A stretch of 64,000 nt of DNA from Acinetobacter terrae (GTDB lineage Bacteria; Pseudomonadota; Gammaproteobacteria; Pseudomonadales; Moraxellaceae): the NCBI RefSeq assembly GCF_013004375.1, contig NZ_JABERI010000041.1:62001-126000 (forward strand), read 5' to 3'. The notes below the pieces were generated by a model, which saw only the letters and a list, made by a program, of their open reading frames with translations, searched no databases and was not told where the DNA came from. Positions 1-10,183 of the stretch are shown piece after piece. Positions within the stretch are counted from its first letter, which is position 1. Every line of letters starts with the position of its first letter. Made by a program: the position numbers and the translations under genes.

Positions 1-723
1 GGCATAGGGGCAGCCACCTAGACCCGCAATCGACGAGTCAAATATCCGAATGTTTTGATTAAGCGATTGATAGATGTTGGCAATCGCCATGCCGTAAGTA
101 TTATGAAAATGACCCGCCAAAACCTGACTGTCTAATTCAGCAAGGCAGGCATCCCACACCTTTTTGACCCGATCAGGAGTTGCAGTGCCAATGGTTTCAC
201 CCAAAGACACTTCATAGCAGCCCATATCCAATAATCGCTTGCTGACTTTGGCCACTTGCTGAGGATCAATTGCGCCTTCATAGGGACAATCAACCATACA
301 GGAGACATAGCCGCGAACCTTAATATCATTGGCTTTGGCTGCTGCCATGACATCTGCAAACTTTTCAAAGCTTTCGTCAATGGAACAGTTGATGTTCTTG
401 CGGGTAAAGCTTTCAGAAGCTGCGGTAAAAACCGCAACCTCTTTACAGCCGACCGCTAACGCAGACTCAAAACCTTTTAAATTCGGTGTCAGCAAGCTGA
501 ACTGAATATTGGGATCTTGCGGCAATTGGGCAAAAAGCACGTCACTTTCTGCCATTTGCGGAACCCACTTTGCCGAAACACAAGAACCGACTTCAATAGA
601 CTTCAAGCCTGTTTGCATGAGGTCCAGAATAAAGTCTTTGCGTTGTTCAAGCGTAAGAGGCGTCTTTTCGTTTTGCAAACCATCCCGAGGACCGACTTCA
701 ACGATTTTGACAAATTCACTCAT
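1..723 (-). CDS. liuE: Hydroxymethylglutaryl-CoA lyase, 3' end outside the window
   Basis: Splits 3-hydroxy-3-methylglutaryl-CoA into acetoacetate and acetyl-CoA, the last step of leucine breakdown. The first 241 codons are present. The N-terminus has the family signature VGPRDGLQNE around residues 11-20, whose Arg and Asp belong to the catalytic site. The last visible residues read GLGGCPYA, which carries the catalytic cysteine loop. The fold is a TIM barrel of the HMGL-like family. The ATG overlaps the stop of liuD by 4 bases (ATGA), so the two are translationally coupled at the end of a liuABCDE operon. The remaining C-terminus, about 60 residues in the family, lies beyond base 1. Function is secure from the motifs and operon context. 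Confidence 0.95.
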   Translation of the reverse strand, partial: MSEFVKIVEVGPRDGLQNEKTPLTLEQRKDFILDLMQTGLKSIEVGSCVSAKWVPQMAESDVLFAQLPQDPNIQFSLLTPNLKGFESALAVGCKEVAVFTAASESFTRKNINCSIDESFEKFADVMAAAKANDIKVRGYVSCMVDCPYEGAIDPQQVAKVSKRLLDMGCYEVSLGETIGTATPDRVKKVWDACLAELDSQVLAGHFHNTYGMAIANIYQSLNQNIRIFDSSIAGLGGCPYA

Positions 724-2714
724 GCAACTTCCTCCACGAGGGCTTGAAATTCCACAAGTTCATCACCGGCTTTCACTTGGTCACCGGCTTGGAAGTAAGA
801 AGCCGAAATGATGCCGTCATGCGGCGCACGAATTGAATATTCCATTTTCATGGCTTCAAGGGTCATCAGCACATCGTCTTTTTTCACCTGATCATTGGCA
901 GCAACCAGTACTTGGGTAATTACACCTGGCATTGGCGCTTTTAAGTTGCCTTCAGTACTTTGTGCATCCTCAGAACTAAATTTCTGATTCAGATAACCAA
1001 ACTTGTGGCTTTGACCATTTTTAAAAATGGTGATGCCGTGTATATTTCGACTAAACGCAATTTTGTCTTGTTTGCCATTAATATTGAAATGTGCCGTATT
1101 GGCATTTAGAAGCTGTCCGGAAATATGGAATTTTGCACCTTGATATTCAGCAATAAAACCTTCTTTTTCAGCACTTAAGTTAACTTGAAAAAGTGCTTCA
1201 TCGAGCTTTAATTTAATGGCATAGCTTGGGCTGATATTAACGCGCCATAGCGTTTCACTTTGCCAAACCGGATTGCTTGCAGGTTTATTCTTACTGAAAC
1301 GTAGCAGCAACTCTGTCAATGCCGTTGCAACTACCAACTCAGGTTGCAGCGATGGAATATTTTTAAACAGGAACTCATCTTCACGCTGAATCAGATTGGT
1401 ATCCAATTCGGCTTTTTTAAATGAATCACAACGAATGATCCTATCCAAGAAGGCAATATTATTACCCAAACCATCAACATGGAACTGACCTAAGGCATGA
1501 TGCATTTGCAATAAAGCGGCTTCGCGGTTTTCGCCCCAGACAATCAGTTTGGCAATCATCGGATCATAATAGCTGCTGATTTCATCGCCTTGAACAATCC
1601 CGCTGTCAACACGGACATGCTGATTTTGTTCAGGGTAGTGCAGATAGCTGATTTGCCCAATCGCAGGAATAAAGCCTTTTTCAGGTTCTTCAGCATAGAC
1701 GCGGGCTTCAATGGCATGACCATGAATTTTTAACTGATCTTGCTGTTTCGGTAATGGTTCGCCAAAGGCAACACGCAATTGCCATTCCACCAAATCAACG
1801 CCGGTGATCATTTCAGTGACCGGATGTTCAACCTGTAGGCGGGTGTTCATTTCCATGAAATACGCGGTGCCGTCTTGCTCGACAATAAACTCGACCGTGC
1901 CAGCACCGACATAATCGACCGCACGCGCGGCATCAATGGCAGCTTGGCGCATGGCATCAAGTTTGTCTTGTGAAACCAATGGGGCAGGCGCTTCTTCAAG
2001 GACTTTTTGATGACGGCGCTGCACTGAACAATCCCGTTCAAATAAATGCACATAATTGCCGTGTGAGTCGCCAAATACCTGTACCTCAATATGACGTGGA
2101 TTAATTACATAGCGTTCAATCAGAACTTCATCATTACCGAAGCTGGATTTGGCTTCGCTTTTACAAGAAGCCAGTGAGCTCAGGAAATCTTCACTGCGTT
2201 CTACCAGACGCATACCTTTACCGCCACCGCCAGCACTGGCTTTAATCAGTACTGGATAGCCAATCGCATCAGCCTGTTGTTTTAAAAATTCAGCCTCTTG
2301 ATTGCTGCCATGATAGCCTGGTGTCAGCGGAACACCTGCTTTTTCCATTAAGGCTTTTGAGGTCGCTTTTAAACCCATGGCTAAAATGGCCGCTACCGGT
2401 GGACCAATAAAAGTAATGTTATTGGCTTGGCAGGCTTCGGCAAACTGGTCATTTTCCGACAAGAAACCATAACCCGGGTGAATGGCTTGTGCACCAGTTT
2501 TTACAGCTGCCTGAATAATGCGATCAATCTGTAAATAGCTTTGTGCCGCAGGGGATTCACCAATATAAATGGCTTCATCAGCCAGTTTGACATGTTGCGA
2601 TTGTGCATCGGCATCGGAATAAACTGCCACTGTCGCAATACCCAGTTTTTTCGCGCTACGAATGACACGGCAGGCAATTTCACCACGATTTGCAATTAAG
2701 ATTTTTTCAAACAT
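720..2714 (-). CDS. liuD: Methylcrotonoyl-CoA carboxylase, alpha (biotin-carrying) subunit
   Basis: Carboxylates its own biotin with ATP and bicarbonate, so that LiuB can carboxylate 3-methylcrotonyl-CoA. The 664 residues show, in order, a biotin carboxylase N-domain (starts MFEKILIANRGEIACRV), an ATP-grasp domain with the glycine-rich loop GGGGKGMR near residue 165 and EHPVTEMITG near 300, a biotin carboxylase C-domain, a linker, and a C-terminal biotinyl domain. The biotin attachment motif EAMKMEY lies near residue 620, with its lysine about residue 623. Length is normal for 3-methylcrotonyl-CoA carboxylase alpha subunits. It lies 13 bases after liuC and overlaps liuE. A propionyl- or acetyl-CoA carboxylase subunit is excluded mainly by the liu context. 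Confidence 0.95.
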   Translation of the reverse strand: MFEKILIANRGEIACRVIRSAKKLGIATVAVYSDADAQSQHVKLADEAIYIGESPAAQSYLQIDRIIQAAVKTGAQAIHPGYGFLSENDQFAEACQANNITFIGPPVAAILAMGLKATSKALMEKAGVPLTPGYHGSNQEAEFLKQQADAIGYPVLIKASAGGGGKGMRLVERSEDFLSSLASCKSEAKSSFGNDEVLIERYVINPRHIEVQVFGDSHGNYVHLFERDCSVQRRHQKVLEEAPAPLVSQDKLDAMRQAAIDAARAVDYVGAGTVEFIVEQDGTAYFMEMNTRLQVEHPVTEMITGVDLVEWQLRVAFGEPLPKQQDQLKIHGHAIEARVYAEEPEKGFIPAIGQISYLHYPEQNQHVRVDSGIVQGDEISSYYDPMIAKLIVWGENREAALLQMHHALGQFHVDGLGNNIAFLDRIIRCDSFKKAELDTNLIQREDEFLFKNIPSLQPELVVATALTELLLRFSKNKPASNPVWQSETLWRVNISPSYAIKLKLDEALFQVNLSAEKEGFIAEYQGAKFHISGQLLNANTAHFNINGKQDKIAFSRNIHGITIFKNGQSHKFGYLNQKFSSEDAQSTEGNLKAPMPGVITQVLVAANDQVKKDDVLMTLEAMKMEYSIRAPHDGIISASYFQAGDQVKAGDELVEFQALVEEVA

Positions 2715-2727
2715 TGTATGATCCTTA

Positions 2728-3537
2728 TTATTGTTGTGCTGTAGAGATAATCCAGGAAGGACTTTGCTTATCTAAAAAAGCACTCAAGCCATTTTTCGCC
2801 TCTGATCCTTGGCGTACATGAGCAATATGTTGCGCTGTTTGCAGCAGTAATTCTTCAGTTAAAACCTGTTGGTCGACCAGTTGAATCAGCTGTTTGGATG
2901 CTGCCTGTGCTTCAGGGCCACCCAAGAGCAAGGCTTGAATAATTTCATCAATCTTGCTATCCAGCTCTTCAATAGCAGCGACTTCATGCACCAGACCTAT
3001 TTTTTGTGCTTGCTCGGCAGTAATGCGTTCGGCGGTTAAGAAATAACGTGAAGCCTGACGGGCACCAATGGCACGAATTACATAAGGGCTAATTGTTGAT
3101 GGCGCCAAACCTAAACGAACCTCTGAAGTAGCAAATTTGGCATCCGTGCTCGCAATACAAATATCACAAGCTGAAGCCAGACCCATACCGCCGCCAAAGG
3201 CAATACCGTGTACCCGGGCAATGGTGGGCTGTTTTAAAGTCGCCAAACTTTGCAACATTTTCGCCAGTTTCAGCGCATCAGCTTCATTTTCTGCTTGCGA
3301 AGCATGACCTGCCTGTTTCATCCAGTTCAAATCAGCACCGGCCGAGAAGCTCTTGCCTCGACCCGCCAAAATCACCACACGCACATCATCACGACTATTT
3401 AAAGCTTGAAAGCAGGCATGCAGTTCTTCAATCACTTGGGTATTAAAGGCATTGTGCAATTCAGCACGGTTAATCCAGACCGTTGCCACCTGATTCTGTT
3501 GTTCGAGTTGTAAAAATTGATAGGTCATTTTTTTCAT
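2728..3537 (-). CDS. liuC: Methylglutaconyl-CoA hydratase
   Basis: Hydrates 3-methylglutaconyl-CoA to HMG-CoA, between the carboxylase and the lyase of leucine catabolism. The 269-residue protein is a crotonase-fold enzyme. It shows the CoA and oxyanion-hole segments FSAGADLNWM (about residues 64-73) and AFGGGMGLASACD (about 113-125). It lies in a tight run with liuB (3-base gap) and liuD (13-base gap). The start may be MTYQFLQLEQ three codons downstream of the first ATG (MKKMTYQ). Assignment among crotonases relies on the gene neighbourhood. Confidence 0.92.
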   Translation of the reverse strand: MKKMTYQFLQLEQQNQVATVWINRAELHNAFNTQVIEELHACFQALNSRDDVRVVILAGRGKSFSAGADLNWMKQAGHASQAENEADALKLAKMLQSLATLKQPTIARVHGIAFGGGMGLASACDICIASTDAKFATSEVRLGLAPSTISPYVIRAIGARQASRYFLTAERITAEQAQKIGLVHEVAAIEELDSKIDEIIQALLLGGPEAQAASKQLIQLVDQQVLTEELLLQTAQHIAHVRQGSEAKNGLSAFLDKQSPSWIISTAQQ

Positions 3538-3540
3538 CCC

Positions 3541-5142
3541 TTACATGCGGAACACGCCAAATTTGGTTGGTAAAATTGGTGCATTCAGCGCAGCTGCCAA
3601 ACTTAAGCCCAAAACCTGACGCGTTTGCGCAGGATCAATCACACCATCATCCCAAAGGCGCGCTGAAGCATAATAAGGATGACCTTGGCGCTCGTATTGA
3701 TCACGAATCGGTTGTTTAAATTGATCTTCCTGTTCGGCTGACCAGACTTCACCTTTTTGTTCAATCTGATCGCGCTTTAAAGTGGATAAGACGCTTGAAG
3801 CTTGTTCACCGCCCATCACCGAAATACGTGAATTCGGCCAAGTCCACAGGAAACGCGGAGAATAGGCACGACCACACATGCCATAGTTACCGGCACCAAA
3901 TGAACCACCAATCACCAAGGTCAGTTTAGGCACATTGGCATTGGCAACCGCCATCACCAGTTTGGCGCCATTTTTGGCAATGCCTTCATTTTCATACTGG
4001 CGACCGACCATAAAGCCAGTGATATTTTGAATGAACAACAGGGGAATATTGCGTTGGGTACACAGTTCAATGAAATGCGCACCTTTTTGTGCAGATTCCG
4101 AAAACAAAATGCCGTTATTGGCAATAATGCCGACTTTCATACCAAAAAGTTCAGCGAAACCTGTAATCAACGTGTTACCAAAACGGGCTTTAAATTCATC
4201 AAAACGCGAACCATCGACAATACGGGCAATGACTTCACGCACATCAAATGGCTTACGTGCATCACTTGGTACAATGCCGTACAGCTCATCTGCATTAAAT
4301 AATGGCGCTTCAATTTCATCTGCAGTTTTATTGGGTTTTTTATTTAAATTCGCCACAATATTTCGGGCAATGGCAATCGCATGTTCATCGCTTTCAGCCA
4401 GATGATCGGCAACCCCAGAAAGTCGGGTATGGACATCACCACCGCCCAAGTCTTCAGAGCTGACCACTTCACCAGTCGCTGCTTTTACCAAAGGTGGGCC
4501 ACCCAAGAAAATGGTACCTTGATTGCGGACAATAATGGTTTCGTCCGACATCGCAGGGACGTAAGCACCACCTGCGGTACAACTGCCCATCACCACGGCA
4601 ATTTGGGCAATGCCTTGACTCGACATACGCGCCTGGTTATAGAAAATACGTCCGAAATGATCACGATCTGGAAACACCTCATCCTGCATTGGTAAGTACG
4701 CACCGCCTGAATCGACCAGATAAATACACGGCAAATGGTTTTGTTCTGCAATTTCTTGGGCACGTAAATGTTTCTTCACTGTCAGCGGATAATAGGTTCC
4801 ACCTTTCACCGTGGCATCATTGGCGACAATCATGCAGGTCACGCCATTTACCTGACCAATTCCGGCAATCACGCCAGCAGCTGGGACATCATCCGGATAG
4901 ACTTGATAAGCCGCCAGTTGACCAATTTCTAAAAAGGCAGTTCCGGCATCAATCAGATGATCAACCCGTTCACGTGGTAAAAGTTTGCCGCGTGCCAAAT
5001 GTTTTTCACGGGCTTTTTCGCCACCGCCTAAAGCAATTTGTTGCGCTTTTTGTTTTAAATCATCCACCAAAATCTGCATGGCAGTCTGGTTGGTTTTAAA
5101 ATCTTCGCTTCGAATATTAATTTTGCTTTGTAATATATTCAT
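3541..5142 (-). CDS. liuB: Methylcrotonoyl-CoA carboxylase, beta (carboxyltransferase) subunit
   Basis: Transfers CO2 from biotin on LiuD to 3-methylcrotonyl-CoA, giving 3-methylglutaconyl-CoA. The 533 residues form the paired crotonase-like halves of an acyl-CoA carboxyltransferase. Glycine-rich oxyanion-hole segments are visible: [17 protein letters not shown] in the N-half and [20 protein letters not shown] in the C-half. The C-terminus has the usual GEQASSVL segment. Length is typical (about 535). It sits between liuA (42-base gap) and liuC (3-base gap) on the same strand, consistent with one mRNA. Confidence 0.95.
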   Translation of the reverse strand: MNILQSKINIRSEDFKTNQTAMQILVDDLKQKAQQIALGGGEKAREKHLARGKLLPRERVDHLIDAGTAFLEIGQLAAYQVYPDDVPAAGVIAGIGQVNGVTCMIVANDATVKGGTYYPLTVKKHLRAQEIAEQNHLPCIYLVDSGGAYLPMQDEVFPDRDHFGRIFYNQARMSSQGIAQIAVVMGSCTAGGAYVPAMSDETIIVRNQGTIFLGGPPLVKAATGEVVSSEDLGGGDVHTRLSGVADHLAESDEHAIAIARNIVANLNKKPNKTADEIEAPLFNADELYGIVPSDARKPFDVREVIARIVDGSRFDEFKARFGNTLITGFAELFGMKVGIIANNGILFSESAQKGAHFIELCTQRNIPLLFIQNITGFMVGRQYENEGIAKNGAKLVMAVANANVPKLTLVIGGSFGAGNYGMCGRAYSPRFLWTWPNSRISVMGGEQASSVLSTLKRDQIEQKGEVWSAEQEDQFKQPIRDQYERQGHPYYASARLWDDGVIDPAQTRQVLGLSLAAALNAPILPTKFGVFRM

Positions 5143-5184
5143 TCTCGAACTTCCTTGTGATTCATTATGCAGACAGACTGTGCT

Positions 5185-6357
5185 TTAAGCTGTTTCATTG
5201 AACAGTTCGCGACCAATCAACATGCGACGGATTTCAGAAGTTCCCGCACCAATTTCATAAAGTTTGGCATCGCGCCATAAACGACCTGCTGCAAATTCAT
5301 TGATATAACCATTGCCGCCTAAGGTTTGAATAGTTTCACCTGCCATCCAGGTGGCTTTTTCAGCTGCATATAAAATTGCACTGGCTGCATCTTTACGTAG
5401 GCTGCGGCTATGTTCCGCCTTGTCACATTCAGCACCCACTGCATACACCAGTGCTTTACATGCCAGCCAAGTCGAGTACATATCTGCAATTTTGCCTTGC
5501 ATCAACTGGAACTCACCGAGTGCCTGACCAAATTGTTTGCGGTCATGAATATAAGGAATAACGGTATCTAAACAGGCATCCATAATGCCCAATGGGCCTG
5601 CACTTAAAACTGCTCGTTCATAGTCCAAACCGCTCATTAAAACTTTGGTGCCATTACCTACGCCACCCAGCACATTTTCTTTCGGCACTGCAACATTGTC
5701 GAAGAAAAGCGGGTAGGTGTTTGAACCGCGCATTCCTAATTTATCTAAATGGGTACCATGGCTAAAACCCGGCATGCCTTTTTCAACCAGAAAAGCTGTC
5801 ATGCCTTTAGAACCGGCTTTCAGGTCAGTTTTGGCATAGACCACCAATACGTCAGCATCACCACCATTGGTGATCCACATTTTTGAACCATTCAGCAGGT
5901 AATGATCGCCTTTGTCTTCGGCTTTTAATTTCATGCTCACCACATCCGAACCCGCATTTGGCTCCGACATCGCGAGGGCACCGACAAAATCACCGGAAAC
6001 CAGTTTAGGTAAATATTTTTGCTTTTGTTCTTCACTACCATTTCGCTTAATTTGGTTTACACATAAGTTAGAATGGGCGCCGTAGGACAAGCCAATCGAT
6101 GCTGATGCGCGGGAAATTTCTTGCATGGCAATAATATGGGCCAAATAACCAAGGTTAGTACCACCGTATTCTTCACTTACAGTTAGACCAAGCAGTCCCA
6201 TATCACCAAACTTTTTCCATAGGTGAGCAGGAAATTCATTGTCTTGGTCAACTTGCTGAGCAATCGGTGCAATCTCCTTTGCACAGAATGCTGCGATTGA
6301 ATCTTGTAAGGCAACTAGCGTTTCATCCAAACCGAAATTTAAGCTTTGTAGATTCAT
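5185..6357 (-). CDS. liuA: Isovaleryl-CoA dehydrogenase
   Basis: FAD enzyme that oxidises isovaleryl-CoA to 3-methylcrotonyl-CoA and passes electrons to ETF. The ATG at 6357 gives MNLQSLNFG, the usual family N-terminus, and a 390-residue protein. In-frame ATGs at 6369 and 6402 would add 4 or 15 residues. The catalytic base expected for isovaleryl-CoA dehydrogenases is Glu in [13 protein letters not shown], about residue 247. The position that carries Glu in short- and medium-chain enzymes reads GAGTSEIRR here, the pattern that separates isovaleryl-CoA dehydrogenase from its paralogs. It is the first gene of the operon and is divergent from the TetR-type gene. Confidence 0.95.
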   Translation of the reverse strand: MNLQSLNFGLDETLVALQDSIAAFCAKEIAPIAQQVDQDNEFPAHLWKKFGDMGLLGLTVSEEYGGTNLGYLAHIIAMQEISRASASIGLSYGAHSNLCVNQIKRNGSEEQKQKYLPKLVSGDFVGALAMSEPNAGSDVVSMKLKAEDKGDHYLLNGSKMWITNGGDADVLVVYAKTDLKAGSKGMTAFLVEKGMPGFSHGTHLDKLGMRGSNTYPLFFDNVAVPKENVLGGVGNGTKVLMSGLDYERAVLSAGPLGIMDACLDTVIPYIHDRKQFGQALGEFQLMQGKIADMYSTWLACKALVYAVGAECDKAEHSRSLRKDAASAILYAAEKATWMAGETIQTLGGNGYINEFAAGRLWRDAKLYEIGAGTSEIRRMLIGRELFNETA

Positions 6358-6446
6358 TTCTTCATTCATCCTGATGGTTATATTTGTTGTTCCAAAAAGC
6401 ATTTTTGTTGTGCTTGATTTTTACAATACAACTATTTTTCAAAAAA

Positions 6447-6462
6447 GTGAATCTAAATTCAC
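6447..6462. promoter_or_regulatory. Candidate operator for the TetR-type regulator between liuA and its divergent gene
   Basis: GTGAAT-CTAA-ATTCAC is a perfect 6-bp inverted repeat with a 4-base spacer. It is centred in the roughly 150-base gap between the divergent starts of liuA and the TetR-type gene. Position and symmetry fit a TetR-family operator controlling both directions. No second copy was seen in front of the acyl-CoA ligase gene at 7234. The role is inferred. Confidence 0.45.
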
Positions 6463-6504
6463 AAAATGATTTACAATTCATTTTATCTGGTTGAGAATAC
6501 GATT

Positions 6505-7140
6505 ATGAGTTATAAAAGATCATCATTGATGCAGGAACGAATGGAACAAAATCGTCAAACGATTTTGCAGTCTGCTCGTGAACTGATTGCTCAAGGGGGA
6601 TTTAAAGATGCACAAATTCAGGCGATTGCTGAGCGTGCTGGCGTTTCCAGTGGTCTGGTTTATCGTTATTTCGATAATAAAAGCCAAGTGTTAATTGAAG
6701 TATTGTCAGATGCTATTCAGTATGAAATTCAAATTTTGAATAACATTGCTGCAAGTGATCTGCCCGTCGCTGAAAAATTACATAAGGCAGTATCAACTTT
6801 CGTTAAACGTGCATTAAACAGTCCTCAGCTTGCGTATTCGCTGATGTTTGAACCTGTCGATCCTTCGATAGAACATGAGCGTTTTCGTAGTAAGCAGCTG
6901 ATTAAACAAAGCATTAATGAAATACTTGCCGAAGGTAAAATCAATGGTGAGTTTGGATTTGAAGATTTAAATACCGCAGCGCTGTGCGTGGTTGGCGCAA
7001 TGACTTTTGTGGTAATTGAACCGTTAAATCCTTCTAAAAATGTGAGGTTTGATCAGGCCTATAAAGACTATTTTGTCAAACAAATTGCCGATTTTTGTGT
7101 CAGTGGAGTTTGCTTAAAAGGAGGGAGATTGGTCGGTTAA
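6505..7140 (+). CDS. TetR/AcrR-family transcriptional regulator next to liuABCDE
   Basis: Likely represses the divergent liu operon and perhaps itself. The ATG at 6505 (MSYKRSSLM) is preferred over one 13 codons upstream, because it gives a 211-residue protein of normal length. The N-terminus has the TetR helix-turn-helix, AIAERAGVSSGLVYRYF, around residues 40-57. The rest is a helical ligand-binding domain without recognisable residues. TetR-type regulators (LiuQ) control liu genes in some proteobacteria, but whether this is an ortholog cannot be told here. The ligand is probably an acyl-CoA of the pathway (inference). Confidence 0.85.
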   Translation: MSYKRSSLMQERMEQNRQTILQSARELIAQGGFKDAQIQAIAERAGVSSGLVYRYFDNKSQVLIEVLSDAIQYEIQILNNIAASDLPVAEKLHKAVSTFVKRALNSPQLAYSLMFEPVDPSIEHERFRSKQLIKQSINEILAEGKINGEFGFEDLNTAALCVVGAMTFVVIEPLNPSKNVRFDQAYKDYFVKQIADFCVSGVCLKGGRLVG

Positions 7141-7233
7141 ACACAAAAAATAAGGCTGTTTTGGAAAGTTGTCTGAGTCAAAACAATTAAAGTGAAAGAA
7201 TCATAATTACAAAGAATCAAGGAGAGTGATTCA

Positions 7234-8925
7234 ATGACACAAGTACGGTTAAGTTATGCCTATGGAACAAGCAGTCAGCCTTTACTTGGGATGACCATTG
7301 GTGAAAAGTTTGATCAGGCCTGTCAGCAATATGCTGAACAAGATGCTGTGGTCAGCGTGCATCAAAATGTACGCTTAAGCTATAAACAGCTACAGGATCA
7401 AGTCAATGCATTTGCTTGCAGCCTGCTTCAATTAGACCTGGAAAAAGGCGATCGAATCGCGATTTGGTCACCCAATTGTGTGGAATGGACCATTACACAA
7501 TTTGCAGCCTTTAAAGCCGGCATGATTTTAGTCAATTTGAATCCAGCGTATAAAAGCAGTGAACTTGAATATGTGCTGAATAAAGTATCCTGTAAGGCAT
7601 TGGTCATTGCACCTCAATTTAAGAGTAGTAATTATCAGGATATCTTGACTAAAATTGCCCCTGAAATTACCCAATCGATAGATAAACTGCTTTCTTCTCA
7701 AAGACTCCCGCATTTAAAACACATTATTAAAATTGACCATGAACAGCATACCGGTATTCACCGTTTTGCTGATTTATTGCCAGAACCGACGGCTGCACAG
7801 TTAGATCAATTACAAGCGATTGCCGCTGATTTACAGTTTGATGAAACCATTAATATTCAATTTACTTCTGGCACCACGGGTAATCCGAAAGGAACCATGC
7901 TGACGCACAATAATATTTTGAATAATGGCTATTTTGTCGGTGAAGCGATTCATCTAACCTCGCAGGATCGGGTGTGTATTTCGGTTCCATTATTCCACTG
8001 TTTTGGCATGGTGATGGGCAATTTGGCCTGCATTACCCATGGTTCAACCATGGTGTATCCATCGGCTGTGTTTAATCCGCTAGATACCCTGAAAACTATC
8101 CAGCAAGAAAAATGTACCGCGGCGTATGGTGTACCCACCATGTTTATCGCCATATTGGAACATGAGCAGTTCGATGAATTCGATCTTTCAAGCTTACGTA
8201 CCGGTATCATGGCGGGCAGTCCGTGTCCGCGTGAAATTATGCAGCGCGTGATTGAACGCATGCACATGACAGAAATCACCATCTGTTATGGTATGACTGA
8301 AACAGCACCTGTGAGTGCACAAAGTTCAACGGCAGATTCTGTGGAACGTCGTGTAGGTACGGTTGGCCGAGTCCATCCACATCTTGAAATCAAAATTGTC
8401 GATGAAAATGGAAAAGTTGTACCGCGTGGAAACCTCGGTGAACTCTGTGTACGCGGTTATTCAGTGATGCTCGGTTATTGGGAAGATACGGACAAGACTC
8501 AAGAAGTGATTGATGTTGCCAAATGGATGCATACCGGTGATATTGCCGAAATGGACGAAGAGGGTTTTGTAAAAATCAAAGGCCGGATTAAAGATATGGT
8601 TATTCGTGGCGGCGAGAATTTATTCCCGAAAGAAATTGAAGATTTTCTGTATACTCATCCAGATGTTTCGGATGTACAGGTGATTGGTCTGCCAGATGCA
8701 CGTTATGGTGAGGAACTTTGTGCGTGTATTATCCTGCACGAGCATCATCAGATCAATGAAGAAGCGATTCGTAAGTATTGTGCAGAGCATATCTCGCACA
8801 ATAAAGTACCGCGATATGTACGCTTTTTTACTGAATTTCCAATGACCGCCTCAGGCAAGGCACAGAAATTCAAATTGCAGGAATTGATGCGTCAGGAACT
8901 AAACTTACTGGAAGATATTGCTTAA
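7234..8925 (+). CDS. AMP-forming acyl-CoA synthetase
   Basis: Activates a carboxylic acid to its CoA thioester with ATP. The 563-residue protein has all ANL-family landmarks: the P-loop-like FTSGTTGNPKGTMLTH near residues 210-225, YGMTETAPVS near 355, the MHTGDIAEMD segment, the hinge KGRIKDMVIRGGENLFP, and the C-terminal catalytic lysine in TASGKAQKF. A good ribosome site (AAGGAGAG) precedes the ATG. It lies 93 bases after the TetR-type gene on the same strand. The neighbourhood suggests an isovalerate- or medium-chain-type substrate, but the sequence alone does not fix chain length. Confidence 0.88.
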   Translation: MTQVRLSYAYGTSSQPLLGMTIGEKFDQACQQYAEQDAVVSVHQNVRLSYKQLQDQVNAFACSLLQLDLEKGDRIAIWSPNCVEWTITQFAAFKAGMILVNLNPAYKSSELEYVLNKVSCKALVIAPQFKSSNYQDILTKIAPEITQSIDKLLSSQRLPHLKHIIKIDHEQHTGIHRFADLLPEPTAAQLDQLQAIAADLQFDETINIQFTSGTTGNPKGTMLTHNNILNNGYFVGEAIHLTSQDRVCISVPLFHCFGMVMGNLACITHGSTMVYPSAVFNPLDTLKTIQQEKCTAAYGVPTMFIAILEHEQFDEFDLSSLRTGIMAGSPCPREIMQRVIERMHMTEITICYGMTETAPVSAQSSTADSVERRVGTVGRVHPHLEIKIVDENGKVVPRGNLGELCVRGYSVMLGYWEDTDKTQEVIDVAKWMHTGDIAEMDEEGFVKIKGRIKDMVIRGGENLFPKEIEDFLYTHPDVSDVQVIGLPDARYGEELCACIILHEHHQINEEAIRKYCAEHISHNKVPRYVRFFTEFPMTASGKAQKFKLQELMRQELNLLEDIA

Positions 8926-8949
8926 CATTAATTCAATATTTGCTTTTAA

Positions 8950-8999
8950 GATCTGTATACCTCCCGATATTATTAAATAACGGGAGGAGCAGATATCTG
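8950..8999. other. Extended hairpin after the acyl-CoA ligase gene
   Basis: A perfect 7-bp stem CCTCCCG/CGGGAGG (8960-8966 with 8981-8987) encloses a 14-base loop. It can extend through ATCTG/CAGAT on the outside. It lies 34 bases after the ligase stop and is not followed by a T-run. It may be a 3'-end stabiliser or a processing site rather than a classical terminator. Confidence 0.35.
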
Positions 9000-9090
9000 C
9001 TGAAATCAAGATATTAAAAATGATTCAGGTTGAATAACATAGGTATTCATTGTCATGAAAGATGATTAATCATGAGGATAGACACCCATA

Positions 9091-9120
9091 AAAAAGCGAC
9101 TTTAATAAGTCGCTTTTTTT
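9091..9120 (-). terminator. Intrinsic terminator between convergent genes
   Basis: The stem AAAAAGCGACTT/AAGTCGCTTTTT has a 4-base loop with T-runs on both strands. It lies 18 bases beyond the stop of the minus-strand DUF2147 gene and also downstream of the plus-strand ligase, so it can serve both. Confidence 0.85.
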
Positions 9121-9138
9121 GATACATCAACCAGAGAA

Positions 9139-9582
9139 TTAGTTTATACGAATCCAGGTTTGGCTACGTCCTAAAGCAGAAATACCAATATAGCCACGTC
9201 CCGCTAAGGTTTTACCATCATTGGATATCTTTGCACTAAAGCTATAAGTTTTACCATTTTTAGGGTCGGTAATTTTTCCGCCATCATAAACATTATTGGC
9301 AGTCTTTTTCAGACCTGAAACAATCTGTATACCTTCAATTGATTTGTTATGGAATTTACCTGCACATTTCGTGCATTTTTCACCTTCAGTACCGTCCAGT
9401 ACATCTAGAATTTTTGCAGAAAGTACACCGTTCGAGGTTTCAGAAAATTGAACAATCGATAATGGCTTTTTGGTTTCATCATCGATGGTTTTCCATTTAG
9501 TGCCATGTAATGGATCAGAAGCTAAAGCAAGGCTAGAAACTAGAGATAGTCCTAATACACTTAGAGTTGTTTTTATCATCAT
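9139..9582 (-). CDS. Secreted DUF2147-family protein
   Basis: Exported small protein of unknown role. The first 21 or so residues (MMIKTTLSVLGLSLVSSLALA) form a signal peptide with an ALA-type cleavage site. The mature part has the DUF2147 layout: GTKWKTIDDETKKPLSIVQF at the start, a CTKCAGKFHN segment in the place of the family's DxxNP-like region, GGKITDPKNGKTYS in the middle, and GRGYIGISALGRSQTWIR at the end. The CxxC pair could bind metal or form a disulphide. The second ATG (9579) has the better spacing to the GAGG ribosome site. It stands alone, with a terminator behind it. Confidence 0.85.
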   Translation of the reverse strand: MMIKTTLSVLGLSLVSSLALASDPLHGTKWKTIDDETKKPLSIVQFSETSNGVLSAKILDVLDGTEGEKCTKCAGKFHNKSIEGIQIVSGLKKTANNVYDGGKITDPKNGKTYSFSAKISNDGKTLAGRGYIGISALGRSQTWIRIN

Positions 9583-10183
9583 TAGACCTCAACTGATTTG
9601 AGTAAGTTTTTTCTTTAAAATTAATAGAAATTTTGTATTGCACATGCAAGACTTCTACTCGGAAAAGAAGAACATATGTTCAATTAGAATTATTATAAAA
9701 AAAATAGTAGTTATTATGGATTTTTTATACATTTATGTTTGTAGTCTTTACCCAGATAAAGTAATCGGTAAATAAATAGAGCCTTGGCATTGAATCATAT
9801 ATTCGCTGTCTTATATTTAATTAAAATCTAGCTCATATCATTAAATATCTTCTTTATATCAATAAGATAAAAGAAGAGAATGAGTTAAATTTTATGTGCT
9901 GTATTTAGAAAAATTTGTATAACAATCATCGATATAAAATTTTATAGTTTTTATTAATTTACTCTATGAAATTTTTATTATAAAAATTATTTGTCAGTCT
10001 CAAGTCAGAAATTTCATTGAAACGAATAACGTTTGATTTCAAAATTATGCGAAAAGTCAGTAAAGATATTTTTAATCTGAGCCTCCTTGGAGACTCAGAT
10101 TACCTAAAAAATAAATGAAGGCGTTATTTAAACGTCTGCATTGTGGGTATGAGCTGCATTGCAGCGCAAGAACTACCTTAACA
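9583..10183. other. AT-rich intergenic region, 601 bases
   Basis: No credible gene is visible in either direction. The one clear structure is a perfect 9-bp inverted repeat, TAATCTGAG/CTCAGATTA, at 10073-10102. It lies beyond the stop of the ETF:ubiquinone oxidoreductase gene. On the minus strand it is followed by A-rich rather than T-rich sequence, so it is a poor intrinsic terminator. Confidence 0.5.

Noticed and set aside
10073-10102. Perfect 9-bp inverted repeat as terminator of the ETF:ubiquinone oxidoreductase gene
   Set aside because: On the minus strand it is followed by A-rich, not T-rich, sequence, and it is about 80 bases past the stop. It is only noted as a hairpin.
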